Assembly (NCBI RefSeq): GCF_024585165.1
Contig: NZ_CP029008.1
Span: 4,216,001-4,280,000, forward strand
Source: Bradyrhizobium sp. WBOS07
GTDB taxonomy: Bacteria > Pseudomonadota > Alphaproteobacteria > Rhizobiales > Xanthobacteraceae
Reading direction: 5' to 3'
Length of the DNA stretch: 64,000 bases
In this document: positions 9,403 to 18,118 of the stretch, piece by piece
Position numbering within the stretch: position 1 is the stretch's first letter
Layout of the letters: each line of letters begins with the position of its first letter
Made by a program: the position numbers and the translations under genes
The notes under the pieces: generated by a model
Told to the model about the DNA's origin: nothing
Databases searched by the model: none
What the model saw: only the letters and a program-made list of their open reading frames with translations

Positions 9403-10905
9403 CTACTGCACGCTCAGCGCCACGAAGCGCAACTCGCCCTCGGCGTTGGAGACCAGCAGCAGCACCGACTTCTTGCCGTCCTTCTTGAGCTGATCGACCC
9501 GCTTCTGGATGTCGGCGCCGCTCGACACCGCTTCCTGCGCGACCTCGACGATGACGTCTCCGGCCGAGAGGCGCTTTTCCGCGGCGTCGGAATTGGCATC
9601 GACCGAAGTGACGACCACGCCCTTGACGCTCTCCTTGATCTTGTAGCGCGTGCGCAGATCCTTGTTCAGCGCGGCGAGATCGAGGCCGAGCGCCTTCTGC
9701 GTCACCGGCTTCTCGGGCGCCGGCTCGTCGGTCTTGACCGCGGCCTGCACCCTTTCGGGATCCTGGAGGCGGCCGAGCGTGACTTTCTTGGTCTGCTCCT
9801 GGCCCTTGCGGATGATGACGACGTCGACCTCCTTGCCGACCGCCGTGTCGGCGACGACGCGCGAGAGATCCTTCGGGTCTTTCACGTCCTTGCCGTCGAA
9901 CCTGACGACGACGTCGCCGGGCTCGATGCCCGCGGGCTTGGCCGGGCCCTTGTCGTCGATGCCGGCGACCAGCGCGCCGCGCGCCGGCTTGATGTTGAGG
10001 CTCTCGGCGATCTCGTCGGTGACGCTCTGGATGCGCACGCCGAGCCAGCCGCGGCGCAACTCGCCGAACTGGCGCAATTGATCGACGACGCCCACGACCG
10101 TCTTCGACGGCACGGCGAAACCAATGCCGATCGAGCCGCCGGAGGGCGAGATGATCAGCGTGTTGACGCCGATGACGTCGCCGTCGAGGTTGAACAGCGG
10201 ACCGCCGGAATTGCCGCGGTTGATGGAGGCATCGGTCTGGATGTAGCTGTCGTAGGGACCTGAGGAGATGTCGCGATTCTTCGCCGAAACGATGCCGGCG
10301 GTGACCGTGCCTCCCAGGCTGAAGGGATTGCCGATCGCGACCACCCAATCGCCGAGGCGAAGCTTGTCGCTGTCGCCGAACTTCACCGCGACGAGGGGCT
10401 TCGGCGGCTTGATCTTGAGCACCGCAAGATCGGTCTTCTTGTCGACGCCGACCAGCTCGGCCTTGATCTTGGTGCCGTCGTTGAGGATGACGTGGATCTC
10501 GTCGGCATCCGCAATGACGTGATTGTTGGTGACGACGACGCCCGCCGTGTCGATGATGAAGCCGGATCCGAGCGAGTTGGTCTTCTTCGGAGCGCTGCCG
10601 CCGTCGCCGCCCTTGCTGCCGCCGCCGGGGCCCCTGCGGTTCTTGAAGAAATCGTCGAAGAACTCCTCGAAAGGCGAGCCGGGCGGCAATTGCGGCATGG
10701 TGTTGCTGCCGCCGCCGCTGCCCTTGGCCTCAACGGTCTGCGAGGTCGAGATGTTGACGACCGCGTCGATCACCTTCTCGGCGACGTCGGCGATGCCATC
10801 CGGTCCGCGCGCCTCGGCCGGTGTGCCGAACGCACTGAAAGCACTGACGACGAGCGCGGCCAGCCCTAAACGCAAGCGGGTCGGGGCAATGGTGGCAGCG
10901 GGCAT
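9403..10905 (-). CDS. DegP/HtrA-type periplasmic serine endoprotease (Do family)
   Basis: A 500-residue periplasmic quality-control protease. From the ATG at 10905 (preceded by GGAGA) there is a signal peptide ending GTPAEA. The trypsin-like domain has the catalytic triad at His129 (TNNHVIADAD), Asp159 (TDLAVLKI) and Ser233 (INRGNSGGPLFN), followed by two PDZ domains (GWLGVRIQSV onward and the C-terminal ~90 residues). A Gly-rich loop precedes the protease domain, as in DegP LA-loops. It lies at the end of the hflK-hflC-DUF2065 group, grouping three proteolysis functions. An upstream ATG at 10965 has no signal-peptide logic. Confidence 0.95.
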   Translation of the reverse strand: MPAATIAPTRLRLGLAALVVSAFSAFGTPAEARGPDGIADVAEKVIDAVVNISTSQTVEAKGSGGGSNTMPQLPPGSPFEEFFDDFFKNRRGPGGGSKGGDGGSAPKKTNSLGSGFIIDTAGVVVTNNHVIADADEIHVILNDGTKIKAELVGVDKKTDLAVLKIKPPKPLVAVKFGDSDKLRLGDWVVAIGNPFSLGGTVTAGIVSAKNRDISSGPYDSYIQTDASINRGNSGGPLFNLDGDVIGVNTLIISPSGGSIGIGFAVPSKTVVGVVDQLRQFGELRRGWLGVRIQSVTDEIAESLNIKPARGALVAGIDDKGPAKPAGIEPGDVVVRFDGKDVKDPKDLSRVVADTAVGKEVDVVIIRKGQEQTKKVTLGRLQDPERVQAAVKTDEPAPEKPVTQKALGLDLAALNKDLRTRYKIKESVKGVVVTSVDANSDAAEKRLSAGDVIVEVAQEAVSSGADIQKRVDQLKKDGKKSVLLLVSNAEGELRFVALSVQ

Positions 10906-11047
10906 TGGTATCTCCAGAGAATAAGGATTCGGTCCAGACTGCGCTCGAACGGGGGGACGGCGCAAGCACGGAGCTTAACGGGCCTCAAGAGCCCGATAAT
11001 ACGGCGAAAACCGGTCTTTCGGCTTCACTTTGGCGTTGGTGCGCGGC

Positions 11048-11254
11048 CTAGACCGGCCGCCGCATAACCCAGATCAGGACCAAGCCGACCACGGCCGAGC
11101 CGATCCCGACCGCCCGCAGGATGTTATCCGGCGTGGCGATGGCGCTCTTCATGGCCTTGCGCATCCAGTTTGGACTCGCCGCAAACATCAAGCCCTCCAG
11201 CACGAACAGGATGCCCAAGCCGATGAGGAAGTCGGCGAACGCAATGGACCTCAT
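11048..11254 (-). CDS. DUF2065 (YjeT-like) small membrane protein
   Basis: A 68-residue protein with two hydrophobic helices (FADFLIGLGILFVLEGLMFA and VGIGSAVVGLVLIWVMRR) joined by a PNWMRKAM stretch. This is the DUF2065/YjeT family, which is very often encoded just after hflC. It is 71 bases downstream of the hflC stop on the same strand. No molecular role is established. Confidence 0.88.
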   Translation of the reverse strand: MRSIAFADFLIGLGILFVLEGLMFAASPNWMRKAMKSAIATPDNILRAVGIGSAVVGLVLIWVMRRPV

Positions 11255-11325
11255 CGGATTGGAACCTCCCGTTATGCTGTTCTTATCTGGACGAGGGGCG
11301 GCCGGACCTGCCGCCCCTGTCTCGC

Positions 11326-12222
11326 TTACGGCTTCGCCGGCGTCTCGGTTGCCATCTTGCCGGACGGGTTGCTGAAGTACCGGAAAAAATCCGAGTCCGG
11401 CCGCAGCAGGAAGCGGGTATCGTTCGACTTCAGGCCGTTCTCATAGGCGGTCATCGACCGGTAGAAGGCGAAGAAGTCGGCATCCTTGCTGTAGGCTTCC
11501 GCAAACAGGCGGTTGCGCTCGGCATCGCCCGCACCGCGGGTCTGCTCGGCCTGCGAGTTGGCTTCCGCGATGATCACGGTCGCCTCGCGGTCGGCCTTGG
11601 AGCGGATCTCCTGCGCCTTCTGGCCGCCCTGCGCGCGGAACTCGGCCGCTTCGCGCTCGCGCTCGGTCTTCATGCGCTGATAGACCGCCTGGCTGTTCTG
11701 CTCCGGCAGGTCGGCGCGGCGGATCCGGACGTCGACGACCTCGATGCCGTAACCGTCGGCCTCGCGATCGAGCTGGTCGCGGATGCGCTGCATCAGCCTC
11801 TCGCGTTCGTCGCGCACCACGTTGATGAAGGTGACTTCGCCGAGCACGCGGCGCAGTGCCGCGTTGAGGAGCGTGGTGAGCTGGATGTTGGCAGCCTGGA
11901 TCGAGCCGACGCTCTGATAGAAGCGCAACGCGTCCTTGATGCGGTAGCGCGCGAATGCGTCGACCACGAGCCGCTTCTGGTCGGACGCAATCGCTTCCTG
12001 GGAGGGGTTCTCCAGGTCAAGGATGCGCTTGTCGATGTTGATCACCGAATTCCACGGTGCCTTGAAGTGCAGGCCGGGCGCGGTGACCACGTCGACGGGG
12101 CGGCCGAACAGGAGCACGATGGTCTGCTCGGTCTGCTGCACCGTGAACAGCGACATGTAGCCGAGCACCGCGACGAGCAGGAGCGCGAGCAGGGTGACGA
12201 AACCTGTGACCGGAGACCTCAT
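11326..12222 (-). CDS. hflC: FtsH protease modulator HflC
   Basis: A 298-residue SPFH/prohibitin-domain protein anchored by one N-terminal helix (FVTLLALLLVAVLGYMSLF). The SPFH domain begins with TEQTIVLLFGRPVDVV, and a long charged coiled-coil follows (EREREAAEFRAQGGQKAQEI). With HflK it forms the large periplasmic cage that encloses FtsH hexamers and limits membrane-protein turnover. Its ATG overlaps the hflK stop by four bases, a sign of translational coupling and equal stoichiometry. Confidence 0.95.
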   Translation of the reverse strand: MRSPVTGFVTLLALLLVAVLGYMSLFTVQQTEQTIVLLFGRPVDVVTAPGLHFKAPWNSVINIDKRILDLENPSQEAIASDQKRLVVDAFARYRIKDALRFYQSVGSIQAANIQLTTLLNAALRRVLGEVTFINVVRDERERLMQRIRDQLDREADGYGIEVVDVRIRRADLPEQNSQAVYQRMKTEREREAAEFRAQGGQKAQEIRSKADREATVIIAEANSQAEQTRGAGDAERNRLFAEAYSKDADFFAFYRSMTAYENGLKSNDTRFLLRPDSDFFRYFSNPSGKMATETPAKP

Positions 12223-13355
12223 CGGTTGCCTCCGCTCGAGGGCTGCCCGGCGGTAGGCGGTCGCTTGCTGGTCAATTCGCCCAGCGGCAGATAGGGCACG
12301 ATGCCCTGGCCCGAATTGCCGCCGTCATAGACGAGCTTGTCCGCGCCGCCGAGCACGCGCTCCATCGTCTCCAGATAGATCCGTTCACGCGTCACGTCGG
12401 GCGCCTTCTTGTACTCGTCGTAAACCTTCAGGAAGCGCGCGCTCTGGCCCTTGGCCTCGGCGACCGCCTGCTCCTTGTAACCTTCGGCATCCTGCAGAAT
12501 CTTGGCTGAGCGTCCACGCGCCTGCGGGATGACCTGATTGGCGTAGGTCTGCGCCTCGTTCTGCAACTGCTCCTGATTGGCGCGGGCCGCCTGGACGTCG
12601 CGGAAGGCGTCGATCACCTGCGCGGGCGGATCGACCTTCTGCATCTGCACCTGGGTGATGAGGATGCCCGCTCCGTAGCTGTCCAGCGTCTTCTGGATCA
12701 GCTCGTGGACGCCCTGTTCGGTGACGTTGCGCGCGCCGGTCAGGATCGGCTGGATCTGCGACCGGCCGATCACCTCGCGCATCGCGCTCTCGGCGACCGC
12801 CTTCACGGTGCCCTCGGGGTTCTGGATGTTGAAGAGGAAGTCACCGACGCCATCGGGCTTGATGCGCCAGAGCACGGTGAAGTCGACGTCGACGATGTTC
12901 TCGTCGCCGGTCAGCATCAGGCTCTCCTCAGGCACATCCCGGATGGAGCGGCCGCGCCGCGCCGGATCGTCGATCAGCGTCATGCCGATGGAGGTGGTGT
13001 TGACGCGCAGCGCCTTCGGCAGCAGCACGGTCTCGATCGGATAAGGCAGATGATAGTTCAGGCCCGGCTGCACGGTGCGGACATGCTTGCCGAAGCGCAG
13101 CACGACGCCGAGCTCTTCGGACTGCACGCGGAAGAAGCCCGACAGCAGCCAGAACGCGATGATGAGCAGGACGATCAGCGTGATGCCGATGCCGGAGAAA
13201 TAGCCGCCCGGCATGATCTGCTGGAGGCGGTCCTGGCCGCGCCGCAGAAGGTCTTCCAGATCCGGCGGCCTCGGCCCGACCGGTTGCGGACCGGAGCCCC
13301 ATGGTCCCTTTGGACCCGAGCCCCATGGGCCACCGCCCTGATTCTTCCACGGCAT
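12219..13355 (-). CDS. hflK: FtsH protease modulator HflK
   Basis: Partner of HflC. The 378-residue chain starts with a Gly/Pro/Trp-rich cytoplasmic tail (MPWKNQGGGPWGSGPKGPWG), followed by a transmembrane helix at about residues 55-77 (GIGITLIVLLIIAFWLLSGF) and an SPFH domain opening with RVQSEELGVVLRFGKHV. The C-terminal region is a coiled coil with QNEAQTYANQVIPQARG. First gene of the leftward hflKC-DUF2065 group; the promoter-like pair at 13412-13439 lies about 50 bases upstream of the start. Confidence 0.95.
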   Translation of the reverse strand: MPWKNQGGGPWGSGPKGPWGSGPQPVGPRPPDLEDLLRRGQDRLQQIMPGGYFSGIGITLIVLLIIAFWLLSGFFRVQSEELGVVLRFGKHVRTVQPGLNYHLPYPIETVLLPKALRVNTTSIGMTLIDDPARRGRSIRDVPEESLMLTGDENIVDVDFTVLWRIKPDGVGDFLFNIQNPEGTVKAVAESAMREVIGRSQIQPILTGARNVTEQGVHELIQKTLDSYGAGILITQVQMQKVDPPAQVIDAFRDVQAARANQEQLQNEAQTYANQVIPQARGRSAKILQDAEGYKEQAVAEAKGQSARFLKVYDEYKKAPDVTRERIYLETMERVLGGADKLVYDGGNSGQGIVPYLPLGELTSKRPPTAGQPSSGGNR

Positions 13356-13411
13356 TCGTCGCTCTCCTCGGCAGGGTGGAATTGCCCCCGCCCGCTTTGT
13401 CCGGTCCGGCT

Positions 13412-13439
13412 TTATAGGGGACAGGCAGGTCCCTTACAA
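13412..13439 (-). promoter_or_regulatory. Likely hflK promoter
   Basis: On the minus strand TTGTAA (plus 13434-13439) and CTATAA (plus 13412-13417) are spaced by 16 bases. Transcription would begin near 13405, about 50 bases before the hflK ATG. The spacer itself is a short palindrome (GGACAGGCAGGTCC on plus). Confidence 0.5.
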
Positions 13440-13482
13440 CGCGGCCCTGACCGTCTTCCGAGCTATGCTCGGGCACGAAAAT

Positions 13483-13500
13483 GTCAATGTAAACATTGAC
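13483..13500. promoter_or_regulatory. 18-base palindrome between folA and hflK (operator or folA terminator)
   Basis: GTCAATGTAAACATTGAC has perfect 8-base arms around AA. It begins 9 bases after the folA stop. On the minus strand it is followed by ATTTTCG, so it could be a weak terminator for folA. It also contains TTGACA on that strand and lies ~130 bases upstream of hflK, so an operator role is equally possible. Confidence 0.5.
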
Positions 13501-13508
13501 GAAAGCGG

Positions 13509-14021
13509 TTAATGGCCGCGCCGCCGACGATATGTCACATAGGAGAAGTCGGCGCTGTCGTTGGGACCGGCAGGATGGCGGATACGGTCGACCTCGTCCC
13601 ATTCGCCCTTGTCGATGTCGAAATGCGTATCCCCTTCGGGCCGCGCGTGGACTTCGGTGATTTCGAGGCGATCGGCGCGATCGAGCCATTGCCGGAAGAT
13701 CTCGGCGCCGCCGATTACCGCAATGTCAGTGGCCGAACGTCGCAGGGCATCACCGCGCGCAACCGCGCCGGCGTCGGCGGCGGATGTCGTGACGATGGCC
13801 CCGTCAGCACGATAGGCCGGATCGCGCGTGATCACGATATTGGTGCGGCCCGGCAGGGGACGGCGGGGCAGCGATTCGAAGGTCTTGCGGCCCATGATCA
13901 CGGGCTTGCCGATGGTCAGCGCCTTGAAGCGCGCCATGTCGGATTTCAATCGCCACGGCATCGCATTGCCCGCGCCGATGACGCCGTTCTCCGCGATCGC
14001 GACGACGAACACGATCTCCAT
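13509..14021 (-). CDS. folA: Dihydrofolate reductase
   Basis: Reduces dihydrofolate to tetrahydrofolate with NADPH. From the ATG at 14021 the protein is 170 residues, and the N-terminal VFVVAIAENGVIGAGNAMPW segment gives the Met20-type loop with the Pro-Trp pair; MGRKTFESLPRRPLPGR is the NADPH-binding helix and loop. The ATG shares its A with the TGA stop of the upstream acetyltransferase (TGATG), so the longer frame from 14183 is rejected. It partners functionally with thyA two genes upstream, which produces the dihydrofolate it recycles. Confidence 0.95.
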   Translation of the reverse strand: MEIVFVVAIAENGVIGAGNAMPWRLKSDMARFKALTIGKPVIMGRKTFESLPRRPLPGRTNIVITRDPAYRADGAIVTTSAADAGAVARGDALRRSATDIAVIGGAEIFRQWLDRADRLEITEVHARPEGDTHFDIDKGEWDEVDRIRHPAGPNDSADFSYVTYRRRRGH

Positions 14022-14506
14022 CAGGTAGAGCTCCCGGCAAGCCGCGTCAGCGCAGGCCCGGCGACGCGGCATAGCGTCCAGTCGTCCATCATGACGGCGC
14101 CGAGCGATTTGTAGAACGCGATCGACGGCGCGTTCCAGTCGAGCACCGCCCATTGCAACCGCGCCCAGCCGTTGTCGACGCATTCCTTCGCGAGATAAAC
14201 CAGCAGCGCCTTGCCGAGCCCCCTGCCCCGATGCGACGGCCGCACGTAGAGATCTTCGAGATAGATGCCGTGGCGGCCGCTGAAGGTGGAGAAATTCGTA
14301 AACCAGGCCGCGAAGCCGACGGCCTCACCATCCCACTCGGCGATCGCGCAATAGAGTTGCGGTCTTTCGCCGAACAGCGCGTCAGCGACGTCGGTCTCGG
14401 TCGCCTCGACCTCGTGCGAGAGCTTCTCGTACTCGGCGAGCTCGCGGATGAAGGAGAGGACGAGCCCCGCTTCTCCGGGCTGCGCACGGCGGATGGTCAA
14501 CGACAT
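14021..14506 (-). CDS. GNAT family N-acetyltransferase
   Basis: A 161-residue acetyl-CoA dependent acetyltransferase. It begins with the usual LTIRRAQPGEAGLVL strand-helix, has the LEDLYVRPSHRGRGLGKALL acetyl-CoA pyrophosphate-binding motif (RGRGLGK) and a C-terminal WNAPSIAFYKSLGA motif. The sequence resembles diamine/thialysine acetyltransferases, though the substrate is not certain. It lies between thyA (5-base gap) and folA (1-base overlap), so it rides in the thymidylate/folate operon. Confidence 0.9.
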   Translation of the reverse strand: MSLTIRRAQPGEAGLVLSFIRELAEYEKLSHEVEATETDVADALFGERPQLYCAIAEWDGEAVGFAAWFTNFSTFSGRHGIYLEDLYVRPSHRGRGLGKALLVYLAKECVDNGWARLQWAVLDWNAPSIAFYKSLGAVMMDDWTLCRVAGPALTRLAGSST

Positions 14507-14511
14507 CGGCG

Positions 14512-15306
14512 TCAGACCGCGACTTCCGCCTTGATGTGCGGGTGCGGGTCGTAGCCGACGAGCTCGAAATCCTCGAAGCGGAAGGAGAAGATGTCCTTCA
14601 CTTCAGGATTGATCCGCATCGCCGGCAGCGCACGCGGCGCGCGGCTGAGCTGGAGCTTTGCCTGCTCCAGATGGTTGGAATAGAGATGGGCGTCGCCGAA
14701 CGTATGCACGAAGTCGCCGGGCTTCAGGCCGGTGACCTGCGCCACCATCATGGTCAGCAGCGCGTAAGAGGCGATGTTGAAGGGCACCCCGAGGAAGACG
14801 TCGGCCGACCGCTGGTAGAGCTGGCACGACAGCTTGCCATTGGCGACATAGAATTGGAACAGGCAATGGCACGGCGGCAGCGCCATCTTGTCGACGTCGG
14901 CCGGATTCCACGCCGAGACGATCAGGCGGCGCGAGTCCGGGTTGCGCTTGATCATGTCGACCACGTTCGCGATCTGATCGATGCTGCGGCCGTCGGGCGC
15001 GGGCCAGGAGCGCCATTGATGGCCGTAGACCGGGCCGAGATCGCCATTGGCATCCGCCCACTCGTCCCAGATCGTGACGCCGTTGTCGCGCAGATATTTG
15101 ACGTTGGTGTCGCCCTTCAGGAACCACAACAGCTCATGCACGATCGCCTTCAGCGGCAGCCGCTTGGTCGTCAGCATCGGGAAGCCGGCCGACAGATTGA
15201 AGCGCATCTGATGGCCGAACACCGAGAACGTGCCTGTGCCGGTGCGGTCGGTTTTCTCCGCGCCGTCTGAAAGAATCCGCTCGAGCAGGTCCTGATACTG
15301 GTGCAT
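14512..15306 (-). CDS. thyA: Thymidylate synthase (folate dependent)
   Basis: Methylates dUMP to dTMP with methylenetetrahydrofolate, releasing dihydrofolate for FolA. Its 264 residues match the E. coli-type length exactly. It begins [20 protein letters not shown], carries the catalytic cysteine in [13 protein letters not shown] and the nucleotide-binding stretch [20 protein letters not shown]. The genus thus uses ThyA rather than ThyX at this locus. First gene of the thyA-GNAT-folA operon. Confidence 0.97.
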   Translation of the reverse strand: MHQYQDLLERILSDGAEKTDRTGTGTFSVFGHQMRFNLSAGFPMLTTKRLPLKAIVHELLWFLKGDTNVKYLRDNGVTIWDEWADANGDLGPVYGHQWRSWPAPDGRSIDQIANVVDMIKRNPDSRRLIVSAWNPADVDKMALPPCHCLFQFYVANGKLSCQLYQRSADVFLGVPFNIASYALLTMMVAQVTGLKPGDFVHTFGDAHLYSNHLEQAKLQLSRAPRALPAMRINPEVKDIFSFRFEDFELVGYDPHPHIKAEVAV

Positions 15307-15420
15307 GTGCGACTATGCCTTTGGGAAGGCGGCGAACTTAACGGCCACCCCCGCGCTGCAACAGCGGCGATTCGCTGTCCGCACCGATTATACCCGGAAA
15401 AGTGAGCGTTCCCGGCGCAA

Positions 15421-15452
15421 ACGACAAGGGGCGGAACCCGGCGTCCCGCCCC
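15421..15452 (-). terminator. Terminator after the tricarboxylate-transporter operon
   Basis: On the minus strand a stem of seven GC pairs (plus GGGGCGG at 15428-15434 against CCGCCCC at 15446-15452) is followed by TTGTCGTTT. It lies 26 bases past the stop of the substrate-binding gene and before thyA, separating the two units. Confidence 0.7.
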
Positions 15453-15477
15453 TCTCCTATCGACCTGATCGCGTTGC

Positions 15478-16461
15478 CTAATTTGCCGCCTTCAGCACCG
15501 GGCTCCACTTCGCGATCTCGTTCTTGACGAGGGTCGCCAGCGCCTCCGGCGTGCGGTCCTTTGCCGCCGGGATGACGCTGCCGAGTTCGAGCAGGCGCTT
15601 CTTCACGGTCTCGTCGTCGAGCGCCTTGATGGCGGCTGCGTTCAGGCTCGCCACGATGGCAGGCGAGGTTCCCTTGGGCGCGAACATCGCGTTCCAGGCC
15701 TGGGCCTGGAATTTCGGCAGGCCGGCTTCAGCCGTGGTCGGCACGTTCGGCAGCGACGGATTACGCTCGGCCGTGGCGATCGCATAGGCCTTGATGGTGC
15801 CGGCGTTAATCTGCGGTACGGCGTTGACGATCTGGTCGCACATGTAGTCGACCTGACCCGCCACCAGCGCGTTCATCGCAGGTCCGGTGCCGCTGAAGGG
15901 CACGCTGACCGGCTTGACGTCGAGGATCGAGTGCAGGAGCTCGCACGAGACGTGCGAGACCGAGCCGACGCCGGCATGCGCCGCGTTCACCTTCTCGGCG
16001 TTGGCCTTCACGTAAGTCACGAACTCGTTCAGGTCCTTGGGCGGGAAATCCTTGCGTGCCAGGATCAGGATCGGCGTGCCTGCGAGCAACGCGATCGGCT
16101 CGAAATCCTTCTCGGGATGATAGGCGAGCTTCGGATAGAGCGGCACCGAGGCGGCATGCGTGCCCATGTGCCCGGTGATCAGCGTATAGCCGTCATTGGC
16201 CGCACGCGCGGCGCGCGTGGTCGCGGTGGTGCCGCCGGCGCCGACCACGTTCTCGATGATGATGCTCTGCCCCAGCGTCTGCGCCATGTGCCCGGTGACG
16301 ATGCGCGAGATCACATCGGTCGGTCCGCCGGCCGCGAACGGCACGATCATGGTGATGCTGCGGGTCGGATAGGTCTGGGCCTTTGCCGGTGCGACAAAGG
16401 CGCATAGCGAGGCAATTGCTGCGGCACATGTGCCCGAAACCAGCGTGCGAATGGTCGTCAT
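15478..16461 (-). CDS. Tripartite tricarboxylate transporter substrate-binding protein (TctC/Bug family)
   Basis: Periplasmic receptor that delivers a carboxylate to the TctAB membrane pair. From the ATG at 16461 (preceded by GGGGGA) there is a signal peptide ending APAKAQ, then YPTRSITMIVPFAAGGPTDV, the signature of the Bug family including the carboxylate-gripping loop, and later HAGVGSVSHVSCELL. Mature length is about 300 residues, normal for the family. A longer frame from 16512 lacks a better ribosome site. The substrate cannot be read from sequence. Confidence 0.93.
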   Translation of the reverse strand: MTTIRTLVSGTCAAAIASLCAFVAPAKAQTYPTRSITMIVPFAAGGPTDVISRIVTGHMAQTLGQSIIIENVVGAGGTTATTRAARAANDGYTLITGHMGTHAASVPLYPKLAYHPEKDFEPIALLAGTPILILARKDFPPKDLNEFVTYVKANAEKVNAAHAGVGSVSHVSCELLHSILDVKPVSVPFSGTGPAMNALVAGQVDYMCDQIVNAVPQINAGTIKAYAIATAERNPSLPNVPTTAEAGLPKFQAQAWNAMFAPKGTSPAIVASLNAAAIKALDDETVKKRLLELGSVIPAAKDRTPEALATLVKNEIAKWSPVLKAAN

Positions 16462-16596
16462 ATCGGTCCCCCGGGACAAACTAATGCCGGCCACAAGGGC
16501 CCACATTTTCATTTCACGAAGCCGTCACACAAGTCGATTCGACTTCCGAATGCGGCGTGCCGACGCAGGTGCGCTGCGTCGGCACAGATGCGGTGC

Positions 16597-18114
16597 TCAA
16601 TTCTCGGATTCGGTGAACACCTCGTCGCGCTTCGATCGCAGCGAAGGCAGCACGGTAAGGACGAGGAGGCTCGCCGCGACCGCCAGCAGCACTGCCGACA
16701 ACGGACGCGTCAGGAACACGCTCCAGTCGCCGCGCGAGATCAGCAGCGCACGGCGCAGGTTCTCCTCCATCAACGGTCCCAGCACCATGCCGAGCAGCAG
16801 AGGTGCCGGCTCGAAATCGTGCTTGATCAGCCAGTACCCGACCAGACCGAACACGCCGGCGAGGATGACGTCGACCGGCGCGTTGTTCACCGAATAGATC
16901 CCGATCGCGCAGAAGATCACGATCGAGGGGAACATCAGCCGATAGGGCACGCGCAGCAGCCGCACCCAGATTCCGACCAGCGGCAGGTTGATGATGATCA
17001 GCATCAGGTTGCCGATCCACATCGAGGCGATCATGCCCCAGACGAGATCCGGCTGCTTCTGCATCACCTGCGGGCCCGGCACGATGCCGTGGATGGTCAT
17101 CGCGCCCACCATCAGCGCCATCACCGCGTTCGGCGGGATGCCGAGCGTGAGCAGCGGAATGAAGGAGGTCTGCGCGGCGGCGTTGTTGGCGCTCTCCGGC
17201 CCTGCCACGCCCTCGATCGCGCCGCGGCCGAACCGCGAGGGATCCCTGGCGAGCTTCTTCTCGAGCGTATAGGCGCCGAAGGATGCAATCGTCGCGCCGC
17301 CGCCGGGCAGGATGCCGAGGATCGAGCCGAGCACGGTGCCGCGCAGGATCGCGGGCGTCGAGTCGGTCAGATCCTTCTTGGTCGGCATCAGGCCGGTGAT
17401 CTTCTGCTGTACGAGGTCGCGGCTCATCTCGGCGCCGGCGTCGAGATTGCGGATGATCTCCGCGAAGCCGAATACGCCCATCGCCACCGTCGCAAAGCCG
17501 AGGCCGTCGGCGAGCTCCGGAATGTTGAAGGCCATGCGGGAGGCGCCGGTTTCGATGTCCGAGCCGACCATCGACAACAACAGGCCGAACACGATCATGG
17601 CGATCGCCTTCAGCACCGAGCCCTTGGCCAGCACGACCGCAAAGATGAGGCCGAGCACCATCAGCGAGAAATATTCAGCCGGACCGAACGCCAAAGCGAG
17701 CTTGGTCAGCGGCGCGCCGAGCACGGCGATGAGCACGGTCGCGACGCAGCCGGCGAAGAACGAGCCGATCGCGGCGATCGCCAGCGCCGGGCCGGCACGG
17801 CCCTGCTTGGCCATCTGATGGCCGTCGATGGCGGTCACCACCGATGTCGCCTCGCCTGGAATATTCACGAGGATCGACGTGGTCGAGCCGCCATACTGCG
17901 CACCGTAATAGATGCCGGCCAGCATGATCAGCGCGCCGACCGGCGGCAGTCCGAAGGTGATCGGCAGCAGCATCGCGACGGTCGCGATGGTGCCGATGCC
18001 CGGGAGCACGCCCACCAGCGTTCCGACGAGAGCGCCGATCAGACACATCAAGAGATTGATCGGGGAGAACGCGACGGCGAAGCCGTGAGCGAGGTTGGCA
18101 AAAATATCCATCAC
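16597..18114 (-). CDS. Tripartite tricarboxylate transporter large permease (TctA family)
   Basis: The 505-residue, about 12-helix translocating subunit. It begins ANLAHGFAVAFSPINLLMCL, has the conserved GTLVGVLPGIGTIATVAMLL loop and the later SILGILPGGGATIASF repeat of that motif, and the PGEATSVVTAIDGHQMAKQG segment. It sits four bases after the TctB-like gene and 135 bases before the binding protein, all on one strand, which is the usual three-part set. Confidence 0.95.
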   Translation of the reverse strand: MMDIFANLAHGFAVAFSPINLLMCLIGALVGTLVGVLPGIGTIATVAMLLPITFGLPPVGALIMLAGIYYGAQYGGSTTSILVNIPGEATSVVTAIDGHQMAKQGRAGPALAIAAIGSFFAGCVATVLIAVLGAPLTKLALAFGPAEYFSLMVLGLIFAVVLAKGSVLKAIAMIVFGLLLSMVGSDIETGASRMAFNIPELADGLGFATVAMGVFGFAEIIRNLDAGAEMSRDLVQQKITGLMPTKKDLTDSTPAILRGTVLGSILGILPGGGATIASFGAYTLEKKLARDPSRFGRGAIEGVAGPESANNAAAQTSFIPLLTLGIPPNAVMALMVGAMTIHGIVPGPQVMQKQPDLVWGMIASMWIGNLMLIIINLPLVGIWVRLLRVPYRLMFPSIVIFCAIGIYSVNNAPVDVILAGVFGLVGYWLIKHDFEPAPLLLGMVLGPLMEENLRRALLISRGDWSVFLTRPLSAVLLAVAASLLVLTVLPSLRSKRDEVFTESEN

Positions 18115-18118
18115 GCCC

